The position numbers and the translations under genes are program-made. The notes under the pieces were generated by a model. That model was not told the DNA's origin, did no database searches, and saw nothing but the letters and a program-made list of their open reading frames with translations. 64,000 bases of DNA from Tubulanus polymorphus (taxonomy: Eukaryota; Nemertea; Palaeonemertea; Tubulaniformes; Tubulanidae). Shown one piece after another: positions 24,581-34,734 of the stretch. Numbering within the stretch: the stretch's first letter is position 1; every line of letters begins with the position of its first letter. The DNA is taken from contig NC_134028.1 of NCBI RefSeq assembly GCF_964204645.1, positions 8,473,001 to 8,537,000 of the forward strand, written 5' to 3'.

Positions 24581-26025
24581 ATGTTTGGATTGTGCACCGT
24601 TCGAACGCTTAGCAGAAGAATACCGAACAATTTTGGTGAGTTCTTACAAAATGCCAAACCAGCTGTTGAATATTGAGTACTAGATTGTTGAGTATTTCAC
24701 CGGGTATGGTGTCGTGGACCTTGTTATTTACCTAATCGATTGTGGTAAGCTTTTATAATCGGATGCGCTCATGCCAACTTATCCATTTAAAAATAATGAC
24801 CTTCCCATTCCTGACTTTGGTTTGTGAAAATATCAGATTGTGAAACTAAACCACGGACGACAGGTTACTGACTTTTATTCAATCAAATTTGATGTGACAA
24901 GTTTTACAAAAAAATTTAGTTTTGATATTTGGCTTGAGTTACTTTTAGTTACATCAGGAATTCAACAAATTAGTGCAACAACCTTTAAAGCTAAGAGCAA
25001 CGAAATGGGCTCGTCAGGTGTGTTTTTTGAAATAAACTGTATTTGCTATTGATTGGTTCTATTGATGTAGCATTGTAATGATTTTTCTCATTTTAGTTAC
25101 CAATTTTTGGAAGCTCAGAGTTGCGAAGAGCGAATGGACATGTCAGAATTCGAATCGTCGGTATTGTGATTGGTTGAAACTATATGGTGGATCTTACGAG
25201 GCCACCGAATCAAAACCGATACAACAAAATGAACGCGACAATACGATATACGCAGAGAAATTCAACGATCTTTGGAAAAATTCCAAGGAAAATGCTCGCA
25301 GCGAAGGAAAATTATATCCTCACGCTTCAGCTGGGAATATTTCAAACCAAAATGAAGTTACGGATGATTATTATGAAAAATATTGCGAGATTTTTAAGGA
25401 TGATAGAACCGATGATGATACACGTCGTTATGATGAGGATTACGATAAAATCTTTAGACCTCTATCTAATCTTGAAGGTGATCGGAAAGTTGCAAGTTTG
25501 ATGAATTTGTCGGAATTTAAAAAAGTAGTCAATACGGAAAAGAACGCTTCTCTAACGCATACGGATAAAGATGGCCGCGCGACGATGGTCGACGTAAGCG
25601 ATAAGCCCGATAGCAGACGAACAGCCGTCGCTGTAGCAACTATTCACCTAGGCGAAGAAGCGTTTAATCTAGTCAGAGAAAACAAAATGAAGAAGGGAGA
25701 TGTCCTATCCGTATCTCAGATCGCCGGAATAATGGCGGCTAAAAATACTAGCAGTTTGATACCGCTTTGTCATAACATCCCGTTAAACAAAGTCGGCGTA
25801 GAGTTAACTTTAGACGAAACCGATTTTAGCGTGAAAGTTAAAGGTTCGGCTACGACGACCGGTAAAACGGGAGTAGAAATGGAGGCGTTAATGGCGGTGA
25901 ACGTAGCGGCGTTGACCGTTTACGACATGTGCAAAGCTGTCACTCACGATATCGTGATAACTGACGTCAAACTACTCGAGAAAACCGGCGGAACTCGCGG
26001 AGAATTCTTTAGAAATTCTGGATAG
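24581..26025 (+). CDS. MOCS1B: MOCS1B-type cyclic pyranopterin monophosphate synthase (MoaC), mitochondrial
   Basis: Exons 24581-24635, 24958-25017 and 25097-26025 join in phase to about 347 residues. The enzyme makes cyclic pyranopterin monophosphate in molybdenum cofactor synthesis. The C-terminal ~160 residues are a complete MoaC domain: MVDVSDK, SLIPLCHNIPL with the conserved active-site histidine, GVEMEALMAVNVAALTVYDM, and the DMCK pair equivalent to the catalytic Asp and Lys of bacterial MoaC, then GGTRGEF near the end. The N-terminus (MFGLCTVRTLSRRIPNNFG) is basic and lacks acids, as in a mitochondrial targeting peptide. The ~180-residue linker is hydrophilic and unrecognised. There is no radical-SAM MoaA domain, whereas many animals make MOCS1A and MOCS1B from one locus. 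MOCS1A must be elsewhere. Confidence 0.8.
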
Positions 26026-26304
26026 AATGCGTATTCAGAGTTAAGATAATGCGCCTTCGTGCATTCTATACAAGTTGGAATTTGTCTTTCAGTCGTGTCT
26101 TCCTTGTTAATGCCACCGTCACGGCTGTTCTATATTTAGCTCTATTATGATTACTGGTCTATGGTGCAATGTCATGTTAGTGCTCTGATATACAGTCGGG
26201 AAATGCTTCTAATCGTTGAGTTGTAACTGATCAACCAAAGGTAGAGGCCATTCAAGACATCGCTACAGGAATAACAACTAATTTGATTTAGTATAAAAGC
26301 TAAG

Positions 26305-27447
26305 ATGTTGTATGGTTCTGTGGCCATCCTATCGAGTCCCGGCGACCGCTTGGGCCGAAAGTTCGAATCATTGGTGAACATGAAAATTTCTGCCAACAAT
26401 AGGAGAAAAAAACTGGAAAAGAAACGCGAAGATCAGCGTAAGCGGGTCGAAGCTATAGAGAATATTTCAGGAGATGGCATCATCCCGGATTCACCTGCCT
26501 TATCATCAAAGCTGACCGCCGCCGTCGTTATTCCGAAAATCGTTCCCGGGATGTTGAGAGACACTAAATCTAAAACACACGTAGAACGGGTCACCGTAGA
26601 ACAGAAAACCAAGAAGACCAGATGGAGGGTAGCCCCCGAGGGCCTCGTGAACTTCGAATATTCGTTACTTCCTCGCGTTACGAATGTCGAAGTGGACGTA
26701 GAAATGTTGGACGACGATACAGAATTTGACGATAAGTACGATGTGTTTAGTTCACGTGCCTGTAGCAATGATACTCGGAATCAACAGATCAGAAAATGTA
26801 AGAAGAATAAAATCAGAAAAGCTCACGCGGGAATTCGCGATTTCAACTGCCGAAAAATTAAAAACGATACTCGTAAAAGTCTGTACATTAGTTCTCGTAT
26901 GTTAACGCTGAGAACAGAACGAGGTGCGCTTCCAGAAAGACGTAGATACCGCCCTAAATCGTCATTCCCCGCTGGGTACCCGAAACGAAATATTAAACAG
27001 GTCATCGTTGACAACAGAGCCGGAAATATGGAAACGATCCGGTCTCGTCACGCTGCGATCGTTTATACGGCGCATACGTTGAATCACGCGAACGCTCAGA
27101 CGATACGGCGTCACGTGACCGACCGGACGGCTATCGATCGATTAATCAATTTACAACACCGCGAACTGAACCCGAACGATTATGAACTGTTGCTGGTACT
27201 TGATCAGCAAATCCAGGCGAAAACAATCGACGATGAATATCTTGAACGTTTACGAGTTTGTAAAGTAAATCTGGACAACACGAATCCCGGCGAAGCGTGT
27301 TCGATCTGTTTAGAAATCTACGCATTGGACCAAGCTCTCAAATATCTACCGTGTGGACATTATTTTCACGATAACTGTATAGATGTGTGGCTAACAAATT
27401 CATCTGTAAATTGCCCATTGGACGGGTTACCGGTCACTGATTCGTGA
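26305..27447 (+). CDS. RING-H2 finger protein, probable E3 ubiquitin ligase
   Basis: A 380-codon intronless frame ending in a RING: Cys332, Cys335, Cys350, His352, His355, Cys358, Cys370, with Asp373 where the last Cys is expected (CPLD). Asp as a zinc ligand is known in Rbx1-type RINGs. Upstream are a basic coiled segment (residues 31-50) and a helical segment before the RING (LINLQHREL...). No transmembrane helix was seen. A TATA-like TATAAAAG at 26292-26299 lies only 6 nt before the first ATG, so if it is the real promoter, translation would start at the in-frame ATG at 26380 (Met26). A polyadenylation signal AATAAA lies at 27502. The substrate is unknown. Confidence 0.75.
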   Translation: MLYGSVAILSSPGDRLGRKFESLVNMKISANNRRKKLEKKREDQRKRVEAIENISGDGIIPDSPALSSKLTAAVVIPKIVPGMLRDTKSKTHVERVTVEQKTKKTRWRVAPEGLVNFEYSLLPRVTNVEVDVEMLDDDTEFDDKYDVFSSRACSNDTRNQQIRKCKKNKIRKAHAGIRDFNCRKIKNDTRKSLYISSRMLTLRTERGALPERRRYRPKSSFPAGYPKRNIKQVIVDNRAGNMETIRSRHAAIVYTAHTLNHANAQTIRRHVTDRTAIDRLINLQHRELNPNDYELLLVLDQQIQAKTIDDEYLERLRVCKVNLDNTNPGEACSICLEIYALDQALKYLPCGHYFHDNCIDVWLTNSSVNCPLDGLPVTDS

Positions 27448-28056
27448 TGACACGATAATTTTTGTACGTTTTACACGATCATTTCTTTGATTGAATTATT
27501 GAATAAAATTCTATTGCTCAATTGTTGAAAATCATTCTGTTTATTTTTAGTTCTGTCGGACTTCCGTTTATCTTTGAACAATGCTAATTGAAACCGTTGC
27601 TGACAACCTATTTCAATGAAACCTTTCTTCATCTCACAAGCGATCGAAATGTTATCCCTTTTATGAAACTCTGGTTATTCCCGCTATTTTTCGAGGAGTT
27701 GGTGGGGGTGAAATTAGGGGGTGCCATCGGGGTCTGGACCCCTGCCTTCCCATCGAGGTTGCCCTTTTTGTCAAGACAAGAGATAGTCAAAACCTACAAA
27801 TTTGACAATCATCCTCACGAAAAAACATTGTACCATCTTTAAGGATGTATTTTTTTCAAAAATATCTGACCATAGATGGTGGAACCTTACAATGGGCTTT
27901 GACATACGAGAAATCATGCCTTTTCCCTTCTTCTGGACCCCCGCCTTACAATTTTCCTTGAACTGGTTTCCTTCTCGATATCGTGTTTCGTTCTCAGATG
28001 ATGGGCGTAGGTCAACCTTGCGACCTAGCGACCGTCAGCGTCGATCGCATCGCGTG

Positions 28057-28088
<32 letters not shown>

Positions 28089-28759
28089 TGTGTTATTATT
28101 ATTACCAGTTCTAGCAAAATGCTATCACTTAAACTTTGTCACAGAACTGGACGGATAGAAAGAATACGGGTATAAGATTGAAGAAGGACTTAACACTTTT
28201 TATCGGACATCTTGCGGATTTTAGATGGCGACTGTTTTTGAAAACGATGGAAATTACGACGTATTCCCGCCAAGATAAGTCAATGAAACAGACGAAGAAA
28301 TTGATTTGGCGCGAAATTCCCATTACTGCCGTGAAACCTGACTTAAAACTTGCCGGTCAATTCGATTATAGATATTCAAATCCAAAATAACTTTAATGGT
28401 CCTTGATATTTTAGATGCATCATCTCGACTTGCATCAACAGGTGCTTGCAATTCTAAGTTTATATCGTTAAAGTTTGTCACTGCATGGGTCATTGTCGTC
28501 CGCAGGGGCCGTCTAATATTAAAGATTATTTGGTATTTATAGCTTTAACCAGTGGTTGACCCCCTAAACTTGTTCTAAACCCTTTTCACAATCTGATATC
28601 CATATAAAGGACACAGGAGTGTACATGCGAATTCCATTGATAACATGTACATATTTACATGTTTGAATGTGAAGGTCTTCCGTTACACCATGGGCTGGAA
28701 AGCGCACGCAACAACAGCATGTCAGTGGTTGGCGCAATGCGCTGAGATCTAGATCGATT
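27448..28759. other. Intergenic with (GT)n/(CGTG)n microsatellite
   Basis: The polyA signal of the RING gene is at 27502-27507. A GT-rich microsatellite with CGTG units spans about 28054-28092. Otherwise no gene or recognised repeat. Confidence 0.5.
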
Positions 28760-28769
28760 TATATAAATA
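28760..28769 (+). promoter_or_regulatory. TATA box
   Basis: TATATAAATA sits about 110 nt before the ATG at 28872, which places a transcription start near 28790 and leaves a normal 5' UTR. Confidence 0.5.
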
Positions 28770-28871
28770 CACCAGTACAGTCTGTTAGCAGTGCCTAGTC
28801 AGCTGACTGAACGTAAACACAGAGCTGTCAAACACGAAGGTCGATTCGAGGTACCAGTAACTAGTCGAAAT

Positions 28872-29726
28872 ATGGGTGCTGAAGAAAGCGTTCTGTCTCA
28901 GGATAATGCGCAGTGTCCGCACGAGAAAGAGAATGTCGAATTTTGTTCAGAAAACGGTAAGGAATCAACGGGGAATTTGCAGAAATCTGGCGAGGATTTC
29001 ACCTTGTTAATCGATAACGAAGCTGATGGTGGCGATAGTGGGTTTCGTATCGAATCGTACGATTTCCTGGAAGATTTAGAAGTTCGCAATTTTGGCGAAG
29101 ACGGTGACATCGAATTGAGATGCGGACAGTGCGATTTCGATATGGTCAAATCGATCGTAACGAAGTTGTCCGGTCGGAGAGGAATTAAGGTAAATTTCAG
29201 TGACGTATTTCAAACAGTAGATGACGGTTATCGATCGAGTGGATTCGAATTAATCGAGGATCTCGAGTCGTCGGAGTCGGAGCGGGAGGTAGACGACGGT
29301 TACATCGATTACGAATGTATGTATAACAAAAGGCAGCGAAAATGTAAAAAGATGAAAAAAGTAAAAGTAAATCGCGCCCGAAAAGAACTGAACTTAAAAC
29401 GCGCATCGTCGTCGAAGTCCACCGGCGCTGTCGGGGTCGAAGCTAAACCCGGGAAATGGCTTATCAGTTCGAGGAACTTCCGTAAACTTGGGCTTCACGA
29501 GATTAACAACAACGAAAGTGTGGGCGACTGGGTTTCGCGGTCCCGCGGTCCAGGAGGGGTCGACGGCGTGCACAAGAATGTCGCCCTATTGCGTGCCATC
29601 GGCGCAGGCGGGGCTCGTGAACTTTCGTTGAAACTTCTGATTAGAAATTCCGAAAAAGCGAAAGATTCGGAAAACTTAGCGGATGACCTTAACAGCGAGG
29701 ACGAAGATTTCGTAATGATAAAATAA
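28872..29726 (+). CDS. Acidic low-complexity protein with N-myristoylation-like start, function unknown
   Basis: The protein has 284 residues from the first ATG (28872); the frame opens at 28791 but without an ATG. It starts MGAEESVLS, which fits an N-myristoylation signal (Gly2, Ser6), so membrane tethering is possible. The first half is acidic and contains two related motifs, SGFRIESYDFLEDLE and SGFELIEDLE. The middle has a lysine/arginine cluster (KRQRKCKKMKKVKVNRARK) that may be a nuclear localisation signal. The tail is acidic (DLNSEDEDF). No known domain was recognised. A TATA box lies at 28760 and a polyA signal AATAAA at 29923, which support a real transcription unit without introns. 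Confidence 0.6.
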   Translation: MGAEESVLSQDNAQCPHEKENVEFCSENGKESTGNLQKSGEDFTLLIDNEADGGDSGFRIESYDFLEDLEVRNFGEDGDIELRCGQCDFDMVKSIVTKLSGRRGIKVNFSDVFQTVDDGYRSSGFELIEDLESSESEREVDDGYIDYECMYNKRQRKCKKMKKVKVNRARKELNLKRASSSKSTGAVGVEAKPGKWLISSRNFRKLGLHEINNNESVGDWVSRSRGPGGVDGVHKNVALLRAIGAGGARELSLKLLIRNSEKAKDSENLADDLNSEDEDFVMIK

Positions 29727-31039
29727 TCCATTTGAATTCAAATGGACCGAATCTGAATAATGATTTATTCTTATAGTACCAGTGAACGTGGTTCTTTAGA
29801 GCCAGTACGTAGAAAATATTATAAAGTATATAATATTAGATTGTTAATCAAATTCATTAAAGTTTCGTTCTACGTGATGAACAATTATATATGTGTAACG
29901 CTAAAATTGAATATTTACAGTCAATAAACCTACCTACGTTCTCTCTGGATGAGCCCTGCTGACCACCTTCCAGCAAATCTGTATTTTTAGCTCGTTAGGA
30001 CGATTATTGTTGATCTTGAATTTATTACTGTTTTTATCATGTATTTCTGTCGCGACCACAGTTTCTATGTTTAAAACACGAGTTGGTTATGTGTTGTAAT
30101 GCGAGTTTGTATATTCACATGTACATGTATATATGCATATATTTGGTTTTCTAGAAAGACGTTAATTAAAAACTATGTTGTCATTTTTATCTTCTTTCTC
30201 ATTGTTTGATATGTTTGGACTTATTTTTATCTGTTGAAGATTGCGACAGTCCGGCGCGGGTTTGGAAATCTCAAACCATATATTGCTGGGGGATTTCTCC
30301 GATATGGGTGGACGAAAATTTAAAAAGCCAAGACAGATATTTTTATTGGAATATACATATCCATAGATATATCTGCGGCCTAAAAACTGCCAGAATGAAA
30401 ATGGCCAATTGGCGGCCATGTTGTTCGTCGAAATCTGCAATTTTCACATTTTGGTTTTCAAGAGAAATTTTTATGACGTTTCGATAAATTACTTTGATGT
30501 TGCAGGTTTATGTATCCCCCAAGGCCCCAGCATCATAACAGAAATTGGTAGCCTTTCTGTGCCCTAAAAACTTAAATTTTAAAATTGTAGCCTATGACGT
30601 TCTACGATTGTAGTGAGTTGCAAGGTTATTGATAACTGTTTTTTCACATGGGGAATTGAACATTGAAATTGTCAGGTTGTCCAGCATTTCACGAAGGGTG
30701 TCCCTGGGCCTCAATTTAAGTGGAGCCACTGTACGAAAATTATTCTCAATTCCTCAACTGAGTTTTAGATGAACAGTATGATTGTAGGTATAGAACCATT
30801 GTAACCTAGATTTATCGCTGTGCGTCAGGTCTATTCATTCCTTTTATCCTAATTGGGTAGTCATCTCCTTATAAGGATATAACGATAAAAGAATCTACCA
30901 GGGTGCTGGAATTCACGCTGTTGGTTAATACCACTGGAACATCTGTTGTCATTTTAATGATAATGTTATAGGATCTTATCGACTAAAACGCTCATTATCG
31001 TATTACAAATAATCAAGCCGTATAAACGCCAGCACACGA
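29727..31039. other. Intergenic, no gene recognised
   Basis: Contains the polyA signal of the preceding gene (29923-29928). Positions about 30540-30690 resemble 2880-3000 (shared AGCCTATGACGTTCT-like phrase and a TTGAAATTGT-type ending), so another dispersed repeat is likely. Nothing else was supported. Confidence 0.4.
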
Positions 31040-31111
31040 GGGGGTATAGCTCAGTGGTAGAGCATTCGACTGCAGATCGAGAGGTCCCTGGTTCAAGTCC
31101 GGGTGCCCCCT
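31040..31111 (+). tRNA. tRNA-Cys (anticodon GCA)
   Basis: A 72-nt cloverleaf. The acceptor stem GGGGGTA pairs with TGCCCCC, with T as discriminator. The D-arm is AGCTCAGTGGTAGAGC, the anticodon loop CTGCAGA gives GCA, and the T-arm GGTTCAAGTCC contains the GGTTCAA box. Internal A and B box promoters are intact and no intron is present. The product decodes UGC/UGU. Confidence 0.95.
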
Positions 31112-33563
31112 CACTAATTTTGGTAACTTTTGGTAATGTAACTTCATTGTGCCACTGCAGCGAGTAGAGGAGTGGGTAAACTGAGTAACTTCATTGTGCC
31201 ACTGCTGCAGCGAGCAGAGGAGTGGGTGAACTGTGAGTTGGCAGCCAATTGTCACCTCATCTTACTTAAGTACTAACCTTAGTGAATTGGCTACCTTAGT
31301 GAGTTGGCTGCCAGTTGTCATCTCAGTTGCTTTAGATGTGGATTAGATGATTAAATTAAGAGCTGGTGCGTAGCAGTGAGTTATCTGTACCATGGGGCCG
31401 GTGTCATAGAACTCTACGTACTCTTGTAAAGGAAACCAAGAACTCTTGAAAACGAGGCGAATTGATATTCCCCCTCTTAAAGGTAGAAAATGACCACACA
31501 GGCTGCCATTGGAGACTAGGGCTTCCGAACGCACATTGCAAGCTCTTTTCTGTCTCTTACTGTCAAGGAGTTGGGAGCAAAAACTCATTAGAAAAATTGG
31601 GGTCCCACATTTGACCCCCTGGAGCCCAAATGGTCAATCGCAGAAAGTGCTCGCCGTTGACTTTTTTAACATTCGGTCAATTGTGAACAATTTTCGTGCT
31701 CAGCCGGAAAACGAATGTTCGTCTATATCAACATACGCTCTCTCTGAGAACTAACCTAGAAGAGTTTTGTGAGATGAAGGACAAGACTAAATTATACATC
31801 TCGACGAGCCCCTGTACTAAGTGCTGCTGTAATGGGGTGAGGCATCTGTACCGTGTCGAACCTTTTGAGGAGGGGCGGGGATGGTCGGCAGTTCGATTTT
31901 TCAGAAAAATGGCACTTTTTCACCTAGAAAAGGGGCATTTTCCTATTGAAAGAAGACAGATCTTGAATATTAAGTGCCCGGGTACCTGATTAAATCATTT
32001 GAAAATTGATTACTTTTCATAAAAAAAATATGAACTCTTCATCCAAATTTCGAAGAATCTTGACCCAAGTTTTTAGACGCTGACTTTTTGAACCCCCCTC
32101 GGCAGTGGCAGCGCCCCAATTAGTCAGTCGGTCAGTTTCAAGTCACGAAGATCCTTCATTTTGATTACTCCGAGTTCTAACGGATAGACCTACTTAGAGA
32201 ATTTCCCGTGCACCCATTTCATACCCAGCGAATTGATCATTCAAAAGATAAAATGTTATTATGAAACTAAGTATACCGATATGCAAATAGATTTTTTATC
32301 ATTTTTATCATTATACCGTAAAGCTAGTGATATACCGGTTGCAACCACCATGATGGACACCTAGTTACAGAAATAAATCAGTTCATATCGAGACGTATAG
32401 CTGTTTTCTTGCCTCCGGTGGTCGAATATCATTACACTGACTGACACTCCTGCGGCGGTATGAAAACGTTTGGATCCTGATTTCCAAGCAAAACATCAAA
32501 ATAACTGAAATTCATGAAAACAAACGTCAAAATTCACCTATGGACCAATGATGTGATAAAATATTCAAATAGTTTTTCGAAAAGAGAAATAATGACCAAA
32601 CAATACCGGCAAAAGTAACCTAATGAAATGGCGGCTAGCAACTGTAAAATAGTTTATTGGTGAACGTAGAGCCGTTTGAGCTACAATTATAGAGACCTAT
32701 GAATATTAGAGCTTGTGGAATATTTCATATGAAATAACCTTGAAATTCGAAATTGAAATTTATTTTCATTAGAATGTTACATTATTGGACGATATTACAA
32801 ATATAAGTTAACTAAGTAAAAACTCCCTCTTCGATGATTTTTAGCTGAGCCTATTACTATACAAATGGAGCAAATTTAAATGGCATGGTTTCCAGAATAA
32901 AGGCTCTTTGACTGTGCAACTGAGCATATATTCATACAAATCATGCATTAAAGTATTATCCATTCTCCAACCCCTATGAAGGTGAATTTTGGAAGAGGGC
33001 CTCGCTAAAATTTATATGAGCTTTTCCTGAAAGCCAATCAGAAAGCAAAGACTCCTCGTCTATGATTGGCTTAGCCGCAGAGATCAGCAGGTGTTCACGT
33101 GAACCCGCGGTATCGTCTACCGTTTTACTTCCGGGTTTCATTTTAAGATCTAAAATTGTATATCAATATCGATTTCTGTGAAATCTTTTGTTGATTTGGT
33201 GTTTTTGGGAGGAATATTTTTATTTGCACTATCATTGACAATTGTGCAAAGTGCAGGAAAAATAGCTTTTTCTCAAATCGGATGGATGACCGTGATATGC
33301 CAATGAGCCATGTGCTCAAACTGCAAATTCAATAAAATTTTATTCTGCAAAAAATCCGATTCGATTGTACTTTATTGAACAAGGTACAACAACAAATCCA
33401 ATTCAATTTTGTTTAATTGAGCAATCAATTCTATTTCGCATTCAAATCGATAAGACCAAGGGAAAAGATTTATCTGAGGTATTTGTTCCTGCCAGCTCCA
33501 GTCGCTGTATGTGCTACTTATGAAGACACGATTGAATTGTGTAAATTATTAGCCTGGGATTGA
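31112..33563. other. tRNA 3' flank: short tandem repeats and a dispersed repeat
   Basis: Directly after the tRNA a ~50-bp unit containing TAACTTCATTGTGCCACTGC and GAGGAGTGGGT is repeated twice (31138-31230), followed by a repeated GAATTGGCT/GAGTTGGCTGCCA phrase to 31325. Positions about 31890-32110 match 45620-45860 (AAAAGGGGCA-TTTTCCTATTGAA, AAGTGCCCGGGTACC), a dispersed repeat in the same orientation. No gene was found. Confidence 0.5.
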
Positions 33564-34734
33564 CTAGTATGAGCTGGGAGTGTATTTGGATAAATCTAAC
33601 CCACAGAATGCACCATTTGCCATTTTATGAAAAGCTGACAGGTTGGCCATAGTGCCTCTTGGGGCTCTAATTCTCACAACTTCTGATGAAAAGAAATAAT
33701 AAATTTTATATGGCCTTACCTGGTTTGAACAGTCCCATGATGTTTGCTGATAAGAATTTGTTGAATTGGAATACAATCTTTCTCAGTCCATACTGCTGAA
33801 TAACGCCCTGCAGATTATAGCATAATCTATACATATGGTAAGGGAAATAAATTGTAAATTTTAGGAATGCTTCTCAATTTGTATCTATTCTTAATTTTAT
33901 TTCTTACCTCCGGGGGTATCTGCGCCCCACATTTGCGCCGAAACTTGATTAGACGACAAAAGCGATCCAATAGACACTTCACCATAATACGTAGCACTGG
34001 ACGGAATTTGAATAGCCGCCCATGCATGGGTAATCTGCTGACTTTGACAAACTTTAGTCTTCAAATTCAGGCGATATTCCTTGCCCTAGAGAGTAATTTC
34101 ATAACTGAATCCACGATAACAGAACACAATCTCAATATTGGTTCGAACTTAAAATCCGATTATGAGAACTTCGAAGCAGAAACTTACAGCATTGTAAAGA
34201 CGAATTATGTCGTAGTTTTCTTTATCGTCGTTGATGTTAACTTCATCAACGAACCTTTCGCGGCGTCCGATCGCGTCATAGGTGTAATGGGCACGTGATT
34301 CGATCTTTTCACTTGTGTTCAACTGTAAAACGAATCAATCTGATTCAGGTGATTCGCCCTGTTAGGCGTCATTTTCTTAAGAATGTATTGCTGATATACG
34401 ACAACTTACTGTGATAATGATTGCTTCCAGTCGATCCGGTGCATCTGATTAAAGTAAAAGTGAAACCAATGCAAATGATGCAAACTTACGATGATTAGGT
34501 ATTAAAATCCATGAGGTAAATTCTATCCTTCTTTAAACGCAAATTAATGATCGCTTGTTTAGAAATATCTAAATTTGTTTGAATACTTGTTCACGTGTTT
34601 TTCGACGCAAATGTATACACAAAATGGATGTAATTAGGTAATATCGATAGTAATATTCTATTACCGCATGGTATAGGAGCCTGAGCAGCAGCAGCGAAGG
34701 CCAGAAATCCTGCTAAATATATCAGAACGTGCAT
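33564..34734 (-). CDS. Ependymin-related secreted protein (6 exons)
   Basis: Minus-strand exons 34734-34665, 34444-34410, 34322-34188, 34085-33908 and 33807-33720 join in phase; the last exon ends at 33564 but its acceptor is uncertain (two candidates about 10 nt apart near 33680). The start encodes a signal peptide (MHVLIYLAGFLAFAAAAQA) and then PCGAPDRLEA, the usual beginning of invertebrate ependymin-related proteins. Also typical are SRAHYTYDAIGRRERFVDE and the YDIIRLYN segment, and conserved cysteines (KVCQ, KDCIPI). These are secreted or lysosomal lipid/calcium-binding glycoproteins with a beta-clam fold; NTS near residue 37 is a possible glycosylation site. The C-terminal exon (FCGLDLSKYTP) is the least certain. 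Confidence 0.75.

Noticed and set aside
31013-31255. 80-codon minus-strand open frame across the tRNA
   Set aside because: It is the antisense of tRNA-Cys and its flanking tandem repeat; such frames are a common artefact.
33867-34298. 143-codon plus-strand open frame
   Set aside because: It lies opposite the spliced ependymin-related exons, which have consistent phases and recognised motifs; the plus frame has none.
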